A stretch of 64,000 nucleotides of DNA from Bryobacteraceae bacterium. GTDB lineage: Bacteria > Acidobacteriota > Terriglobia > Bryobacterales > Bryobacteraceae. The stretch's first letter is position 1; the number at the start of each line of letters is the position of its first letter. Made by a program: the position numbers and the translations under genes. Shown one piece after another: positions 1 to 8,623 of the stretch. The stretch lies in assembly GCA_029975915.1 (NCBI GenBank), contig JARKOC010000034.1:98328-162327 (forward strand), written 5' to 3'. A model generated the notes under the pieces. That model made no database searches, was not told the origin of the DNA, and was given only the letters and a program-made list of their open reading frames with translations.

Positions 1-2
1 GG

Positions 3-1004
3 TTTCCGAATCAGGACTGGAAGCCGTGGAATTTCAATGGTCTGGAAGTGCTGGTGGCGGGTGATTTCAATGTCACAACAGATGAGTCCGGCGACATTCT
101 GATCCACCCCGAAGGCGACCTCTCGGCGCCGCCTTCAGGCCGGATGCCGAAGGGCGGATATTTCTTTGACTCGATCATCAGGCAGAACCATTTTGACGAG
201 AATAAGCTCAATGTCGAGGACAACCTGGAGGAGTTCAAGCCGCTAACCGAGGCCGAGATTGAGGAGATCGCCCAGGACGTGCGGGCGGCGCACGCGACGG
301 GACGCTACGTAGTTTGCGGATTCGGCGGCACGGCGTTTGGCGACATCGCCCTGGTACCGGCGCCGTTCTCGAAGGACCCGAAAGGGATTCGGGATGTCAC
401 TGAATGGTATGTCTCGACAAGGGCTCGCCGAGACTACGTTCACGCCATCTTCAGCCGCCAGTGCGAGATTGCCCTGGAGAATCTGGCGGCGATCCACGCA
501 GCGGTCGGCGACATGCCCGGCGCACTGTTCCTGTGCGGGACCGACTTCGGGACGCAGACATCGACGTTCTGCTCGACGGCGACATTCCGTGAACTTTGGC
601 TGCCTTACTACAAGCGGATCTGTTCCTGGATTCATGCCAACACAAGCTGGAAGTGCTTCAAGCATTCGTGCGGCTCAGTGGAACGGTTCATCGAGCCGCT
701 CATCGAGGCCGGTTTCGACATTCTGAATCCAGTCCAGTGCTCGGCGACGGGAATGGAGGCGAGACATCTGAAGGAGGCGTTCGGCGAACGGATCACATTC
801 TGGGGCGGCGGCGTGGATACGCAAAAGACGCTGCCGTTCGGCACGCCGGAGCAAGTGCGGGCGCAGGTGCTTGAACGGTGCGAGGTGTTCGCCCGAGGCG
901 GCGGATTCGTATTCAATGCGATACACAATATCCAGGCGGGCACGCCGGTGGCGAACGTCGTGGCCATGCTGGACGCGGTCAAGGAATTCAATGGCCGCGG
1001 ATAG
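3..1004 (+). CDS. URO-D family (MtaA/MtbA-like) corrinoid methyltransferase, 5' truncated
   Basis: The reading frame is open to the left edge, so the N-terminus is missing; 333 residues are visible. The C-terminal half has the uroporphyrinogen-decarboxylase superfamily pattern used by methylcobamide methyltransferases: an H-x-C-G zinc site (KHSCGS, about 670), then a GGGVDTQ loop and LPFGTPEQVR. In this family a zinc-bound thiol or a methyl donor exchanges methyl groups with a corrinoid protein; true haem-pathway HemE is unlikely because the next gene encodes a corrinoid protein 23 bp downstream. It probably moves a methyl group between a substrate and that corrinoid protein. The substrate cannot be read from sequence. 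An internal GTG at 48 could be taken for a start, but coding continues upstream of it. Confidence 0.85.
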   Translation, partial: FPNQDWKPWNFNGLEVLVAGDFNVTTDESGDILIHPEGDLSAPPSGRMPKGGYFFDSIIRQNHFDENKLNVEDNLEEFKPLTEAEIEEIAQDVRAAHATGRYVVCGFGGTAFGDIALVPAPFSKDPKGIRDVTEWYVSTRARRDYVHAIFSRQCEIALENLAAIHAAVGDMPGALFLCGTDFGTQTSTFCSTATFRELWLPYYKRICSWIHANTSWKCFKHSCGSVERFIEPLIEAGFDILNPVQCSATGMEARHLKEAFGERITFWGGGVDTQKTLPFGTPEQVRAQVLERCEVFARGGGFVFNAIHNIQAGTPVANVVAMLDAVKEFNGRG

Positions 1005-1027
1005 AAAGATTTTGAATTGGAGCGACA

Positions 1028-1660
1028 ATGGCAGACTTACAAAAACTCTATGACGCGATCCTGGATGGTGACGCGAAGACGTCGGCGGCGGTGACCAACG
1101 AGGCGCTGGCTGAAGGGGCGAACCCTGTTTCACTTATCAGCGACTACATGGTCCCGGCCATGGACGAGGTGGGCCGCAGGTACGAGGCCGAGGAATATTT
1201 CGTCCCCGAACTGCTGCTTGCTGCCAGGGCGATGAAGGCGGCGTTGGAACCGTTGAGGCCGCTGCTGGCGGCGGCCGGAGCCGAGCCGGCGGGCCGCGTG
1301 GTGATCGGGACTGTCAAGGGCGACTTGCACGATATCGGCAAGAACCTGGTCGCGTCGATGCTCGAAGGCGGCGGCTTCGAGGTGCTCGACCTGGGCGCCG
1401 ACGTTTCCCCAGAGAAGTTTATAGAGGCTGTCAAATCCTCAGGCGCGAACATCGTGTGCCTATCTGCTTTGTTAACCGTCACCATGCCGGCGATGAAGAA
1501 GACGATCGAAGCCCTGGACGCGGCAGGCGTGCGGTCACAGGTCAAGGTCTTCGTTGGCGGAGCTCCGGTCACGGCGCAATACGCCCAGGAGATCGGCGCC
1601 GATGGCTATAGCGAGACGGCCAGCGGCGCGGTAGCCCTAGCGCGGTCGATCGCCAAGTAA
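1028..1660 (+). CDS. Corrinoid (B12-binding) methyl-carrier protein
   Basis: This 210-residue protein has the two-part build of MtaC/MtbC/MtgC-type corrinoid proteins and of the MetH B12 region: a helical cap (about 1-85) followed by a Rossmann-like B12-binding domain. The lower-ligand motif D-x-H-x-x-G is present (GDLHDIGKN, His101), with a downstream GG-x-P segment (VFVGGAPVT). It should carry the methyl group on cobalt between the flanking methyltransferases. The gene lies 23 bp after the URO-D gene and is followed by a transporter, homocysteine methyltransferase and corrinoid activator on the same strand, which fits a single operon. Confidence 0.92.
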   Translation: MADLQKLYDAILDGDAKTSAAVTNEALAEGANPVSLISDYMVPAMDEVGRRYEAEEYFVPELLLAARAMKAALEPLRPLLAAAGAEPAGRVVIGTVKGDLHDIGKNLVASMLEGGGFEVLDLGADVSPEKFIEAVKSSGANIVCLSALLTVTMPAMKKTIEALDAAGVRSQVKVFVGGAPVTAQYAQEIGADGYSETASGAVALARSIAK

Positions 1661-1682
1661 CGGACACGCGAAACAGGCCCGG

Positions 1683-3014
1683 ATGATCTACGTCTGGCTG
1701 GTCTCTCTCGTCGCGGCCACATCGGGGCTGCTGTTCGGATTCGACATCGCGGTGATCAACGGCGCGATTGTCTTTCTCCGAAAGCAATGGGCCCTGACCG
1801 AGTTTCAAACTGAGATGGCGGCGTCGGCGCTGCTGGCCGGCTGCATCGCCGGAGCGGCCGTGGGCGGCTGGTTCAGTGACCGCTACGGACGCCGGATCGT
1901 GTTAATGGTGTCGGCCGTCCTGTTCGCCGTTTCCGCGTTCGGAGCGGCGTTGCCGCGGAATCTGATTGAATTCGCCGCCGCCCGGTTTCTTGGCGGTGTG
2001 GCGATTGGCGCGGCGTCCGTGCTGGCGCCATTGTATATCGCGGAGGTCGCGCCGGCGAGGATGCGCGGGCGCCTGGTCTCCTTGAACCAGATGGCGATTG
2101 TCACTGGCATCCTGCTGGCGTACTTCACAAACTGGGTGCTGAGCTTCCAGGGCGATCAAAGCTGGCGGTGGATGTTCGCCGTGGCGGCGGCGCCTGCTCT
2201 GTTCTTCCTTATCGCGCTCTTCTTCGTTCCCGAGAGCCCCAGGTGGCTGGTGGAGGTGGGAAGGGAGGCGGAGGCGCTGAACGTTCTGGCCCGCGTAAAC
2301 GGGCAGCCCGCCGCAGAGTCGGAACTGGCAGAAATCCGGTCAGCGGTGAACGAAGAAACGGGAACGTGGCGTGAATTGTTCGAACCTGGCATCCGGCGCG
2401 CGTTGTTCATCGCCGTTGTGCTGGCGATTATGCAGCAGTGGACGGGCGTAAATACGGTACTTTTCTACGGCTCGATCATCCTTCAAGAGAAGGTGGGCGG
2501 GCATTCGGCGTCGTCGGCGATTGGGGCGAACGTGCTGATCGGAGCGATCAACTTCATCTTCACCATCGTCGCCATTGCGCTCATCGACCGCTTGGGCCGC
2601 AAGGCGCTGCTTATCTTCTCTTCTACTGTCATGGGACTGAGCCTCGCCGGGCTGGCTCTGGTCTTCAGGATGACTCCACCGCCTGCGGCACTAGTGATCC
2701 TGCTGATGCTGATGGCCGTGGCGTCGTTTGCCGTGGGATTGGGGCCAGGCGTCTGGGTGGTGTTGGCCGAGATCTTTCCGAACCGGATCCGGGGCCGTGC
2801 GATGTCGATTGCGACGGTCTCGCTTTGGGTGGCTTGCACGGTGCTGACGATGACATTCCTATCCATCGCGACGGCGCTGGGGCCGACAGGCGCGTTCTTC
2901 ATCTATGCTGGCATGTGCGCGTTCATGGCGTGGTTCGTTTGGCGGCTGACTCCGGAAACGAAGAATCGTACATTGGAGGAGATTGAACGATTCTGGAAGG
3001 TGAAACGGACATGA
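1683..3014 (+). CDS. MFS transporter, sugar porter family
   Basis: A 443-residue membrane protein with twelve predicted hydrophobic segments and sugar-porter signatures: GFDIAVINGA near the N-terminus, the D-R-x-G-R-R loop after TM2 (SDRYGRR), PESPRWL at the end of TM6, QQ-x-TGVN in TM7 (QQWTGVN) and a PETK motif at the C-terminus (TPETKNRTLEEIE). These match XylE/GalP/IolT-type proton symporters of sugars or polyols. Its stop overlaps the next start (ATGA at 3011-3014), so it is translationally coupled to the homocysteine methyltransferase. Its place inside a corrinoid operon suggests the methyl donor could be an O-methylated sugar or polyol; that is inference. Confidence 0.9.
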   Translation: MIYVWLVSLVAATSGLLFGFDIAVINGAIVFLRKQWALTEFQTEMAASALLAGCIAGAAVGGWFSDRYGRRIVLMVSAVLFAVSAFGAALPRNLIEFAAARFLGGVAIGAASVLAPLYIAEVAPARMRGRLVSLNQMAIVTGILLAYFTNWVLSFQGDQSWRWMFAVAAAPALFFLIALFFVPESPRWLVEVGREAEALNVLARVNGQPAAESELAEIRSAVNEETGTWRELFEPGIRRALFIAVVLAIMQQWTGVNTVLFYGSIILQEKVGGHSASSAIGANVLIGAINFIFTIVAIALIDRLGRKALLIFSSTVMGLSLAGLALVFRMTPPPAALVILLMLMAVASFAVGLGPGVWVVLAEIFPNRIRGRAMSIATVSLWVACTVLTMTFLSIATALGPTGAFFIYAGMCAFMAWFVWRLTPETKNRTLEEIERFWKVKRT

Positions 3015-3889
3015 ATCCTTTACTCGAATGGCTCCACCACGGCCCCTTGATCACCGACGGAGCCTGGGGGACGCAGATGCAGCAGCGCGGGCTTGAGCCG
3101 GGACTGTGTCCGGATTATTGGAATCTCGATCACGCTCAGTTGGTCGAAGAAGTGGCGCGCTTGTACGTCGAGGCCGGCAGCGAAATCATCCTCACCAACA
3201 CGTTCCGGGCCAATCCGGTCAGTCTTGAAGGCGCCTCCGCGGATCAGGTGAGGCGAATCAACATCGCTGGTGTCGACATCTCGCGCCGCGCCAGCGACGG
3301 AAAGACCAAAGTGGTCGCCTCCCTTGGTCCAACAGGCAAGATGCTCATGACGGGCGAGATTGACGAGGCGGGCTTGGAGGGCGCCTTTAGCATCCAAAGC
3401 GCCGCTCTGGCGGAAGCCAAGCCCGACGCATTGCTTCTGGAGACCTTCAGCGATCTGGAGGAGGCATCGATCGCCTTGCGGGCGTGCCTGAAGACGGGGC
3501 TGCCTGTGCTGGTCAGTTTTGCCTATGATTCCGGCAAGAACAAGGACCGGACGATGATGGGCGTCACGCCCGAGAAGGCGGCGAAGCGCATGGCCGCGGA
3601 GGGGGCGTCGGCCATCGGCGCGAACTGCGGCGCCGGGCCGGAATCGTTTGCGGCCATCGGTGTGCGCTATCGCGATGCCTGCGATCTGCCCATCTGGCTG
3701 AAACCCAACGCCGGACTGCCGGTTGTGGAAGGCGGCAAGATCAGCTATTCGATGGATGCCGGACCGTTCGCCGCGCATCTGACGGAGATGCTCGATGCCG
3801 GCGCATGTTTCGTGGGCGGATGCTGCGGCACCACACCTGATTTCATTCGCGCCCTGGCGGCCGAGCGGCGGAAATGCGTTTCAAGTTAA
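3011..3889 (+). CDS. Homocysteine S-methyltransferase (MetH Hcy-domain type)
   Basis: A 292-residue stand-alone homocysteine-binding TIM barrel like the N-terminal domain of MetH and like BHMT. It has the N-terminal DGAWGTQMQQRG segment, NTFRAN, and all three zinc Cys (Cys206 in GANCGAGPE and the pair Cys271/Cys272 in GGCCGTTP). The family transfers a methyl group to homocysteine thiolate to give methionine. With the corrinoid protein and activator encoded alongside, the likely donor is methyl-cobalamin on that protein, giving a split methionine-synthase-like module. It overlaps its neighbours on both sides (4 bp upstream, 16 bp downstream). Confidence 0.9.
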   Translation: MNPLLEWLHHGPLITDGAWGTQMQQRGLEPGLCPDYWNLDHAQLVEEVARLYVEAGSEIILTNTFRANPVSLEGASADQVRRINIAGVDISRRASDGKTKVVASLGPTGKMLMTGEIDEAGLEGAFSIQSAALAEAKPDALLLETFSDLEEASIALRACLKTGLPVLVSFAYDSGKNKDRTMMGVTPEKAAKRMAAEGASAIGANCGAGPESFAAIGVRYRDACDLPIWLKPNAGLPVVEGGKISYSMDAGPFAAHLTEMLDAGACFVGGCCGTTPDFIRALAAERRKCVSS

Positions 3890-4599
3890 TCAGTTGCGAA
3901 GTCCTGTTCCGGGAGATGTGCGACGCTGTGGCGAGGTCGCCGCACCAGGTGGATGTCGAATTCCTGTCCAAGGGCCTGCACGACCGGGGCGGCGCAGCCA
4001 TGGCCAAGGAGTTGCAGGCGAAGATCGACGCCACCGATGGCTACGACGCCGTGCTGCTGGGCTATGCGCTTTGCGGCAACGGCTTGCACGGGCTGCGGGC
4101 AGGATCGATCCCGGTTGCGGCCATGCGCGCCCACGACTGCATTGCGCTGCTGCTCGGCAGCCGCGAACGGTACGCCGAACTGGTGACCGAGGAGCCCGGA
4201 ACATACTTTCGCTCGACAGGCTGGATTGAGCGCGGCTCGGGCCTGGAGCAGTTGGTCATGAATAGCACGGGCGTCGGCATCTCGCTCGACCAGTTCATCG
4301 AAAAGTATGGAGAGGACAACGGCCGCTATCTCTATCACGAGATGACGCGCTACCAAACGAACTATCAGAAGCTGGTGTACATCCAGACCGGCCTTGAACC
4401 CGACGGCCGCTTCGAAAATGAGGCGCGGCGCGAGGCGGCCGAACGCGGCTGGCGGTTTCAATCCGTCAAGGGCAGCCTGGAGATATTCCGGCGGCTCGTC
4501 GGCGGCGAGTGGGACAACGACGATATTGTTGTCGCTCAGCCAGGCGAACGATTTGCCGCCCGCTACGACGAGCGGATTGTCATCGCTGAAGGGAGCTAG
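3874..4599 (+). CDS. DUF1638 family protein
   Basis: A 241-residue soluble protein opening with 'MRFKLISCEVLFREMC', the typical start of DUF1638 proteins, and containing the family-like GYALCGNGLHGLRAG and HDCIALLLGSRERY segments. Conserved Cys residues fall in ISCEV, LCGNG and HDCIA. The biochemical role is unknown; family members recur beside corrinoid methyltransferases and RamA-type activators, as here. The start lies inside the end of the homocysteine methyltransferase gene (16 bp overlap), and the next gene begins 3 bp after the stop. A redox or metal role in corrinoid handling would be a guess from context. Confidence 0.82.
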   Translation: MRFKLISCEVLFREMCDAVARSPHQVDVEFLSKGLHDRGGAAMAKELQAKIDATDGYDAVLLGYALCGNGLHGLRAGSIPVAAMRAHDCIALLLGSRERYAELVTEEPGTYFRSTGWIERGSGLEQLVMNSTGVGISLDQFIEKYGEDNGRYLYHEMTRYQTNYQKLVYIQTGLEPDGRFENEARREAAERGWRFQSVKGSLEIFRRLVGGEWDNDDIVVAQPGERFAARYDERIVIAEGS

Positions 4600-4602
4600 A
4601 AG

Positions 4603-5613
4603 GTGAACGGCAAACAGCGCATCCTGAACATGATCGGCGGAGCGCCGGTAGACCACCTGCCGTTCATGCCGATCACCATGATGTTCGCCGGTGACGTGGC
4701 GGGCATTCGCTATGGCGACTATGCCCGCGACCACCGCAAACTTGTCGAGGCGCAGCTTCGTGTGGCCGAAACATTTGGCGCGGATCATGTATCGGCCATC
4801 TCGGACCCGGCGCGCGAGGCGTCGGACTTGGGCGCGGCCGTCGAATGGTTCGACGATCAGCCTCCGGCGATAAATGAGTCGAAGGCTCTGCTCGAAGACA
4901 AGGCGAAACTGGCGCATCTTCAGGTACCCGATCCATTGGCCGGAGCGCGCATGAGCGATCGCGTGGCCGGCGTGGCGCTGTTGGCCGAGAAGGCCGGATC
5001 GACGCACCTGGTCGAGGGCTGGATCGAAGGGCCGGTCGCCATGGCGGCAGATCTGCGCGGCGTGAACGCCCTGATGTTGGATTTCCACGACGACCCCGAG
5101 TTCGTTGAGGCGCTGTTTGATTTCGTCGTCGAGATGGAGTTCCAATTTGCCAGGGCGCAGGTGAAGGCCGGAGCGACGGTCATGGGCATCGGCGACGCGG
5201 CGGCATCGCTCATCGGGCCGAAGCTGTATGAAAAGTACGTCTTCGCAGAGGAGTGCAAGCTGATCGAACGGGTCAGCGGGCTGGGCGTGCCGGTGCGGCT
5301 GCACATCTGTGGCAACACGCGCCGGATCGTGGGCGGGATGGTGAAAACCGGCTCAGCCATCGTTGATCTGGACTTCCTCACCCCGCTGAGCGAGGCGCGT
5401 GCGGCGGCGGGTCCAGAACAGGTTCTGCTGGGCAATATCGATCCGGTCCGGGTATTGCGCGACGGGACGCCGGAAAGCGTCACGGCGGCGATGGAGCGAT
5501 GCTGGCAGGAGGCAGGGCCGCGCTGGATTGTCAGCGCGGGCTGTGAAGTTCCAAGGGGCACGCCGCCCGAGAACCTCATGGCGATGAAACGGTTTGCCGA
5601 GTCGCGGAGTTAG
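4603..5613 (+). CDS. URO-D family (MtaA/CmuA-like) methyltransferase
   Basis: A 336-residue URO-D superfamily protein, nearly full family length, starting at GTG 3 bp after the DUF1638 gene. It has the N-terminal FMPITMMFAGD segment, the metal site H-x-C-G (LHICGN), the loop LGNIDPV and a third putative metal Cys in SAGCEVPRGTPPENL, matching MtaA/MtbA/CmuA methyltransferases rather than HemE. It is clearly divergent from the URO-D gene at the left edge, so the operon encodes two distinct enzymes of this type. One may load the corrinoid protein from the substrate and the other may unload it; the order cannot be told from sequence. Confidence 0.88.
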   Translation: MNGKQRILNMIGGAPVDHLPFMPITMMFAGDVAGIRYGDYARDHRKLVEAQLRVAETFGADHVSAISDPAREASDLGAAVEWFDDQPPAINESKALLEDKAKLAHLQVPDPLAGARMSDRVAGVALLAEKAGSTHLVEGWIEGPVAMAADLRGVNALMLDFHDDPEFVEALFDFVVEMEFQFARAQVKAGATVMGIGDAAASLIGPKLYEKYVFAEECKLIERVSGLGVPVRLHICGNTRRIVGGMVKTGSAIVDLDFLTPLSEARAAAGPEQVLLGNIDPVRVLRDGTPESVTAAMERCWQEAGPRWIVSAGCEVPRGTPPENLMAMKRFAESRS

Positions 5614-5615
5614 AC

Positions 5616-7055
5616 TTGTCGCGCCGGATTGCGATTGATCCCAGGGGCGGCAAACCGCTGGCCGACCAATTGTTCGAATTGGGCGTCGAGTTTCCATGCG
5701 GCGGTGGAGGCGGCTGCGGGTCATGCCGGGTCAAGGTGGTCAACGGAGATGTGATAGTCACGGAGGCGATGCGGTCTGCGTTGACCGAGGCCGAACTCGC
5801 CGAGGGATGGAGGCTGGCATGCGAGGCTTCCGCCAACGAGCCCGTCGAGGTCGAGGTCGCACAGTGGACGCCGCAAATTCTTACCGACGAGGCGGCGCTT
5901 GACGTCGAACCGCACCCTGGCATCGGGCTGGCTGTGGATCTTGGAACGACAACCGTAGTAGCACAACTGGTGGACCTTACGACCGGGGAGATTCTGGGCG
6001 TGCATGCCGAGTTGAACGCCCAGGCCCGCTACGGCGCCGACCTGATGAGCCGGGTGGAAACCGCCCTGCGCGAACCTGGATTGCTGACTGATCTGATCCG
6101 GCGGCAGATCGCGGTGATGGCGGCGAAGCTGGCCGGCGGGCGAGGGATCGAGGAAGTCCTACTTTGCGGGAACACGGTGATGCATCATCTATATGCCGGA
6201 CTCGACGTCGAGCCGCTGGCCGCCGTGCCGTTCCGTACGCCGCATCCGCAGGCCGCCGTGCTTGACGCGGTTCAATCCGGCATCGAAGCAGGCCGCGTCG
6301 AGTTCCTGCCGGTGATCGGCGGATTCGCCGGCAGCGATCTGCTGTGCGGCATCATTGCCACCGGGATCGCCGGTTCGGCCGCGCCAGCGGCGATTATGGA
6401 TCTGGGCACCAACGGCGAGGTCGCCGTCGCCCGCGGGGGCGAGATTATGTGCGCGTCAACCGCCGCTGGACCGGCGTTCGAGGCCGGCGGGATCAAGCGG
6501 GGAATGAGGGCCGGCGACGGCGCCATCGAGCATGCCAGAGTCCGCGAGGGCGGGATCGAATGCCATGTGCTGGGCGGCGGGCCGGCGCGTGGGATCTGCG
6601 GCAGCGGACTGGTGGACACAGTGGCGGCCGCACTTGATCTTGAGTACATACGACCAAACGGACGCCTCGCCAGGGGCGGCGAAATCCCGCTGCGCGACGG
6701 CGTTTCGCTCTATCAATCCGACGTCCGGCAACTCCAACTGGCCAAAGGGGCGGCGGCAGCAGCCCTCGCGCTGTTGGGCGGGGTGGGCGCGAGACTTCAT
6801 TTGGCCGGCGCGTTCGGAAACTACCTGCGCGAGACGTCGGCGCGGCGGATTGGGTTGTTGCCGGTTTCTTCGCCAGTCACCCCGGCAGGGAATACTGCGC
6901 TGCGCGGCGTGAGGCAATTGCTGGTTCAGCCCGGCAGCCGCCAGGCGATTCTGGACGGCGTCCTCGGCCAGACCAGGCACATCGAATTGGCTGCCGATGC
7001 CAGATTCCAGGACGCCTTCGCCGATCACATGGCTCTTGCGCCGGTGAGCGATTGA
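5616..7055 (+). CDS. RACo/RamA-like corrinoid activation protein (2Fe-2S + ASKHA)
   Basis: A 479-residue protein with an N-terminal plant-type [2Fe-2S] ferredoxin domain (Cys28, Cys34, Cys37 and Cys69) followed by an ASKHA ATPase fold (GLAVDLGTTTVVAQLVDL, then MDLGTNGEVAV, GICGSGLVD and HLAGAFGNYL). This is the layout of reductive activators of corrinoid proteins, which use ATP to return inactive Co(II) to Co(I). It is shorter than the roughly 600-residue characterised RACo proteins. A TTG start 2 bp after the preceding stop is assumed. Its last 31 bp overlap the convergent radical SAM gene. It completes the corrinoid operon. Confidence 0.87.
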   Translation: MSRRIAIDPRGGKPLADQLFELGVEFPCGGGGGCGSCRVKVVNGDVIVTEAMRSALTEAELAEGWRLACEASANEPVEVEVAQWTPQILTDEAALDVEPHPGIGLAVDLGTTTVVAQLVDLTTGEILGVHAELNAQARYGADLMSRVETALREPGLLTDLIRRQIAVMAAKLAGGRGIEEVLLCGNTVMHHLYAGLDVEPLAAVPFRTPHPQAAVLDAVQSGIEAGRVEFLPVIGGFAGSDLLCGIIATGIAGSAAPAAIMDLGTNGEVAVARGGEIMCASTAAGPAFEAGGIKRGMRAGDGAIEHARVREGGIECHVLGGGPARGICGSGLVDTVAAALDLEYIRPNGRLARGGEIPLRDGVSLYQSDVRQLQLAKGAAAAALALLGGVGARLHLAGAFGNYLRETSARRIGLLPVSSPVTPAGNTALRGVRQLLVQPGSRQAILDGVLGQTRHIELAADARFQDAFADHMALAPVSD

Positions 7056-8137
7056 ATCGGGATGTAGGAGCAGCGCGGGTCCGAGGCGAGGTAGTCGCCT
7101 GTGAGAGCATAGGCCCGCGATCGTGACCCGCCACATAAGTTGTTGAATTCACAGGCGCCGCACTTGCCGTCCAGCATCGAACTGTCGCGCAGCGAAAGAA
7201 ACAGCGGCGCATAGCGGTAAACGTCGCCCAGTTCGTTTGTGCGCACGTTGCCGGCGCTGATGGACAGGAAGCCGGAGGGGAAGATTTCACCCCGGTGCGA
7301 GACGAAGACAAAGCCTTTACCGTCGTTGATACCGGCCTGGCGGGCGATGGATGGCGGTAAGCCGGCCTGGCGGGCGATGGATGGCGTAGGTTCGCCATTG
7401 CGTTTCAGCGCGGACACGCCATCGCGCTTGCGGCGTTGGGCGGCATAGCGGCGATAGTGCTGGGCCTCGGTGGTTTTAACGTCGAACGGAGCGGTGATAC
7501 TGGTTTCATAGAGCCGCTCGAAAACCTGTTCGTACTCTTCGGCGGTGAGGTCGTCGTCGAGTTGGGCGCGGCCCGTGACGACAAGAAAGAAGACGCTCCA
7601 GAGCTTTGCGCCGGTCTCGGCGACCAGGGCGGCGATCTCGTCCAGCCGGTGCAAATTCGAACGTGTCACGGTGGTATTGACCTGGGTCTCCAGACCTAAG
7701 TCGCGGGCAGCGTTGAGGGCGTCGATCGAAGTTTGGAACGAGCCGGCGACCTGCCGGAATCCGTCGTGTTCAGCGGCCGTGGCGCCGTCGATGGAGATCG
7801 CCATTCGGGAAACGCCGCTGTCCTTGAACCGCTCCACTGCGGCGCGGGTCAACAGCGGCGTCGCGCTCGGCGTGACTGTCGTCCGTAGGCCCAAGGAGAC
7901 GCTGTAGGACAGCAAATCGTATAAATCGTTCCGTTTCAACGGATCGCCGCCAGTGAACACCATCAGCGGATCGCCGAGCCGCTTCACCTGCCGCAACAGG
8001 CCCATCGCCTCGTTGGTGGACAACTCTTCCAGGTCGCGGTTGGGCTGGGCCGATGCGCGACAGTGTTTGCACAGAAGGTCGCAGGCCTGGGTGGTTTCCC
8101 AAATGACCAAGAAGGGCGCTTCGGAGAAGTCTCGCAT
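7025..8137 (-). CDS. Radical SAM/SPASM protein (TIGR04053-like)
   Basis: The 370-residue protein has the radical SAM cluster motif C-x3-C-x2-C (CDLLCKHC) near residue 20, a GGDP motif (FTGGDPL) and a C-terminal SPASM-type Cys cluster (CGACEFNNLCGG then DPRCSY). The closest family I recognise is TIGR04053, related to haem-pathway enzymes such as AhbD; the substrate is unknown. The ATG at 8137 has AGGA about 8 bp upstream and is preferred over a GTG at 8170 that lacks a ribosome site. An insertion in the variable linker holds two copies of PSIARQAG encoded by a 30-bp tandem repeat. It is divergent from the cupin gene across a palindrome. Confidence 0.85.
   Translation of the reverse strand: MRDFSEAPFLVIWETTQACDLLCKHCRASAQPNRDLEELSTNEAMGLLRQVKRLGDPLMVFTGGDPLKRNDLYDLLSYSVSLGLRTTVTPSATPLLTRAAVERFKDSGVSRMAISIDGATAAEHDGFRQVAGSFQTSIDALNAARDLGLETQVNTTVTRSNLHRLDEIAALVAETGAKLWSVFFLVVTGRAQLDDDLTAEEYEQVFERLYETSITAPFDVKTTEAQHYRRYAAQRRKRDGVSALKRNGEPTPSIARQAGLPPSIARQAGINDGKGFVFVSHRGEIFPSGFLSISAGNVRTNELGDVYRYAPLFLSLRDSSMLDGKCGACEFNNLCGGSRSRAYALTGDYLASDPRCSYIPIQSLTGARAM
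7332..7391. repeat. 30-bp tandem duplication inside the radical SAM gene
   Basis: Two adjacent 30-bp units begin at 7332 and 7362; their first 25 bases are identical. On the coding (minus) strand they add two copies of PSIARQAG with a 10-residue period, so the frame is kept. The site is the poorly conserved linker between the radical SAM core and the SPASM region. Confidence 0.9.
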
Positions 8138-8173
8138 CGGATGATGTCCTGCTGACAGGGTAATCTTCACTTT

Positions 8174-8194
8174 CTTTGGCCGATATGACCAAAG
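8174..8194. promoter_or_regulatory. Palindromic operator between radical SAM and cupin genes
   Basis: Arms CTTTGG and CCAAAG flank a 9-bp centre. A further half-site (GACCAAAGT, 8208-8216) repeats the right arm (8187-8195) in direct orientation 21 bp away, two helical turns. It lies between divergent genes, so one dimeric regulator could control both. The regulator is not identifiable here. Confidence 0.5.
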
Positions 8195-8248
8195 TCACTT
8201 CATCGCGGACCAAAGTAGTCCATGATCGAAGTGCAGAGGAGAAACTCG

Positions 8249-8581
8249 ATGGATTACATCTTCCATGACAATCTGGCCCAACATGGCCCAATCCCCGAAA
8301 ACGGCATCCTGAGCCGGACGATCCAGGCCGACGAGCGGTCGAAGGTCGTGCTGTTCGTCTTCGCCCCCGGCCAGGAATTGAGCGCCCACACGGCGCCGAT
8401 GCCGGCGACGCTGTACTTTGTCTCTGGCGAAGGAACGGTGAAATTGGGTGCGGACGTAAGAGAGATCGCGCCCGGCGCGTTTGCTTATATGCCGCCGAAG
8501 CTGGAGCATGCGATCAAGGCAAGGACCGAGGTGGTGATGCTGCTCACCATGTTGAAAGGCGTCGCTCCGCAAGCATGTTGA
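8249..8581 (+). CDS. Cupin domain protein
   Basis: A 110-residue single-domain cupin. The first motif is FAPGQELSAHTAPMPATLYFVSGEG-like and the second is PGAFAYMPPKLEHAI, with His residues at the expected metal positions. The ATG at 8249 has GAGGAG 7 bp upstream and is preferred over the ATG at 8222. It faces the radical SAM gene across the palindrome, so the two may be co-regulated. Small cupins of this kind act as metal-dependent enzymes or ligand sensors; the specific role is unknown. Confidence 0.85.
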   Translation: MDYIFHDNLAQHGPIPENGILSRTIQADERSKVVLFVFAPGQELSAHTAPMPATLYFVSGEGTVKLGADVREIAPGAFAYMPPKLEHAIKARTEVVMLLTMLKGVAPQAC

Positions 8582-8606
8582 CAAAACGGGCGTTCCCCCG
8601 TCTAAT
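8578..8606 (+). promoter_or_regulatory. Sigma-70-like promoter with internal dyad upstream of the Cys-rich genes
   Basis: TTGACA (8578-8583) and TCTAAT (8601-8606) are 17 bp apart; TAATTA (8603-8608) would give a 19-bp spacer. The spacer holds an inverted repeat, ACGGG and CCCGT (8586-8601). A dyad within an elongated spacer is typical of MerR-family metal-responsive promoters. The -35 overlaps the stop of the cupin gene. Confidence 0.55.
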
Positions 8607-8623
8607 TAAATCAGTACGACAGC

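Noticed and set aside
3886..5304. 472-residue minus-strand frame
   Set aside because: Lies antisense to the DUF1638 and URO-D genes; a high-GC codon shadow without family features.
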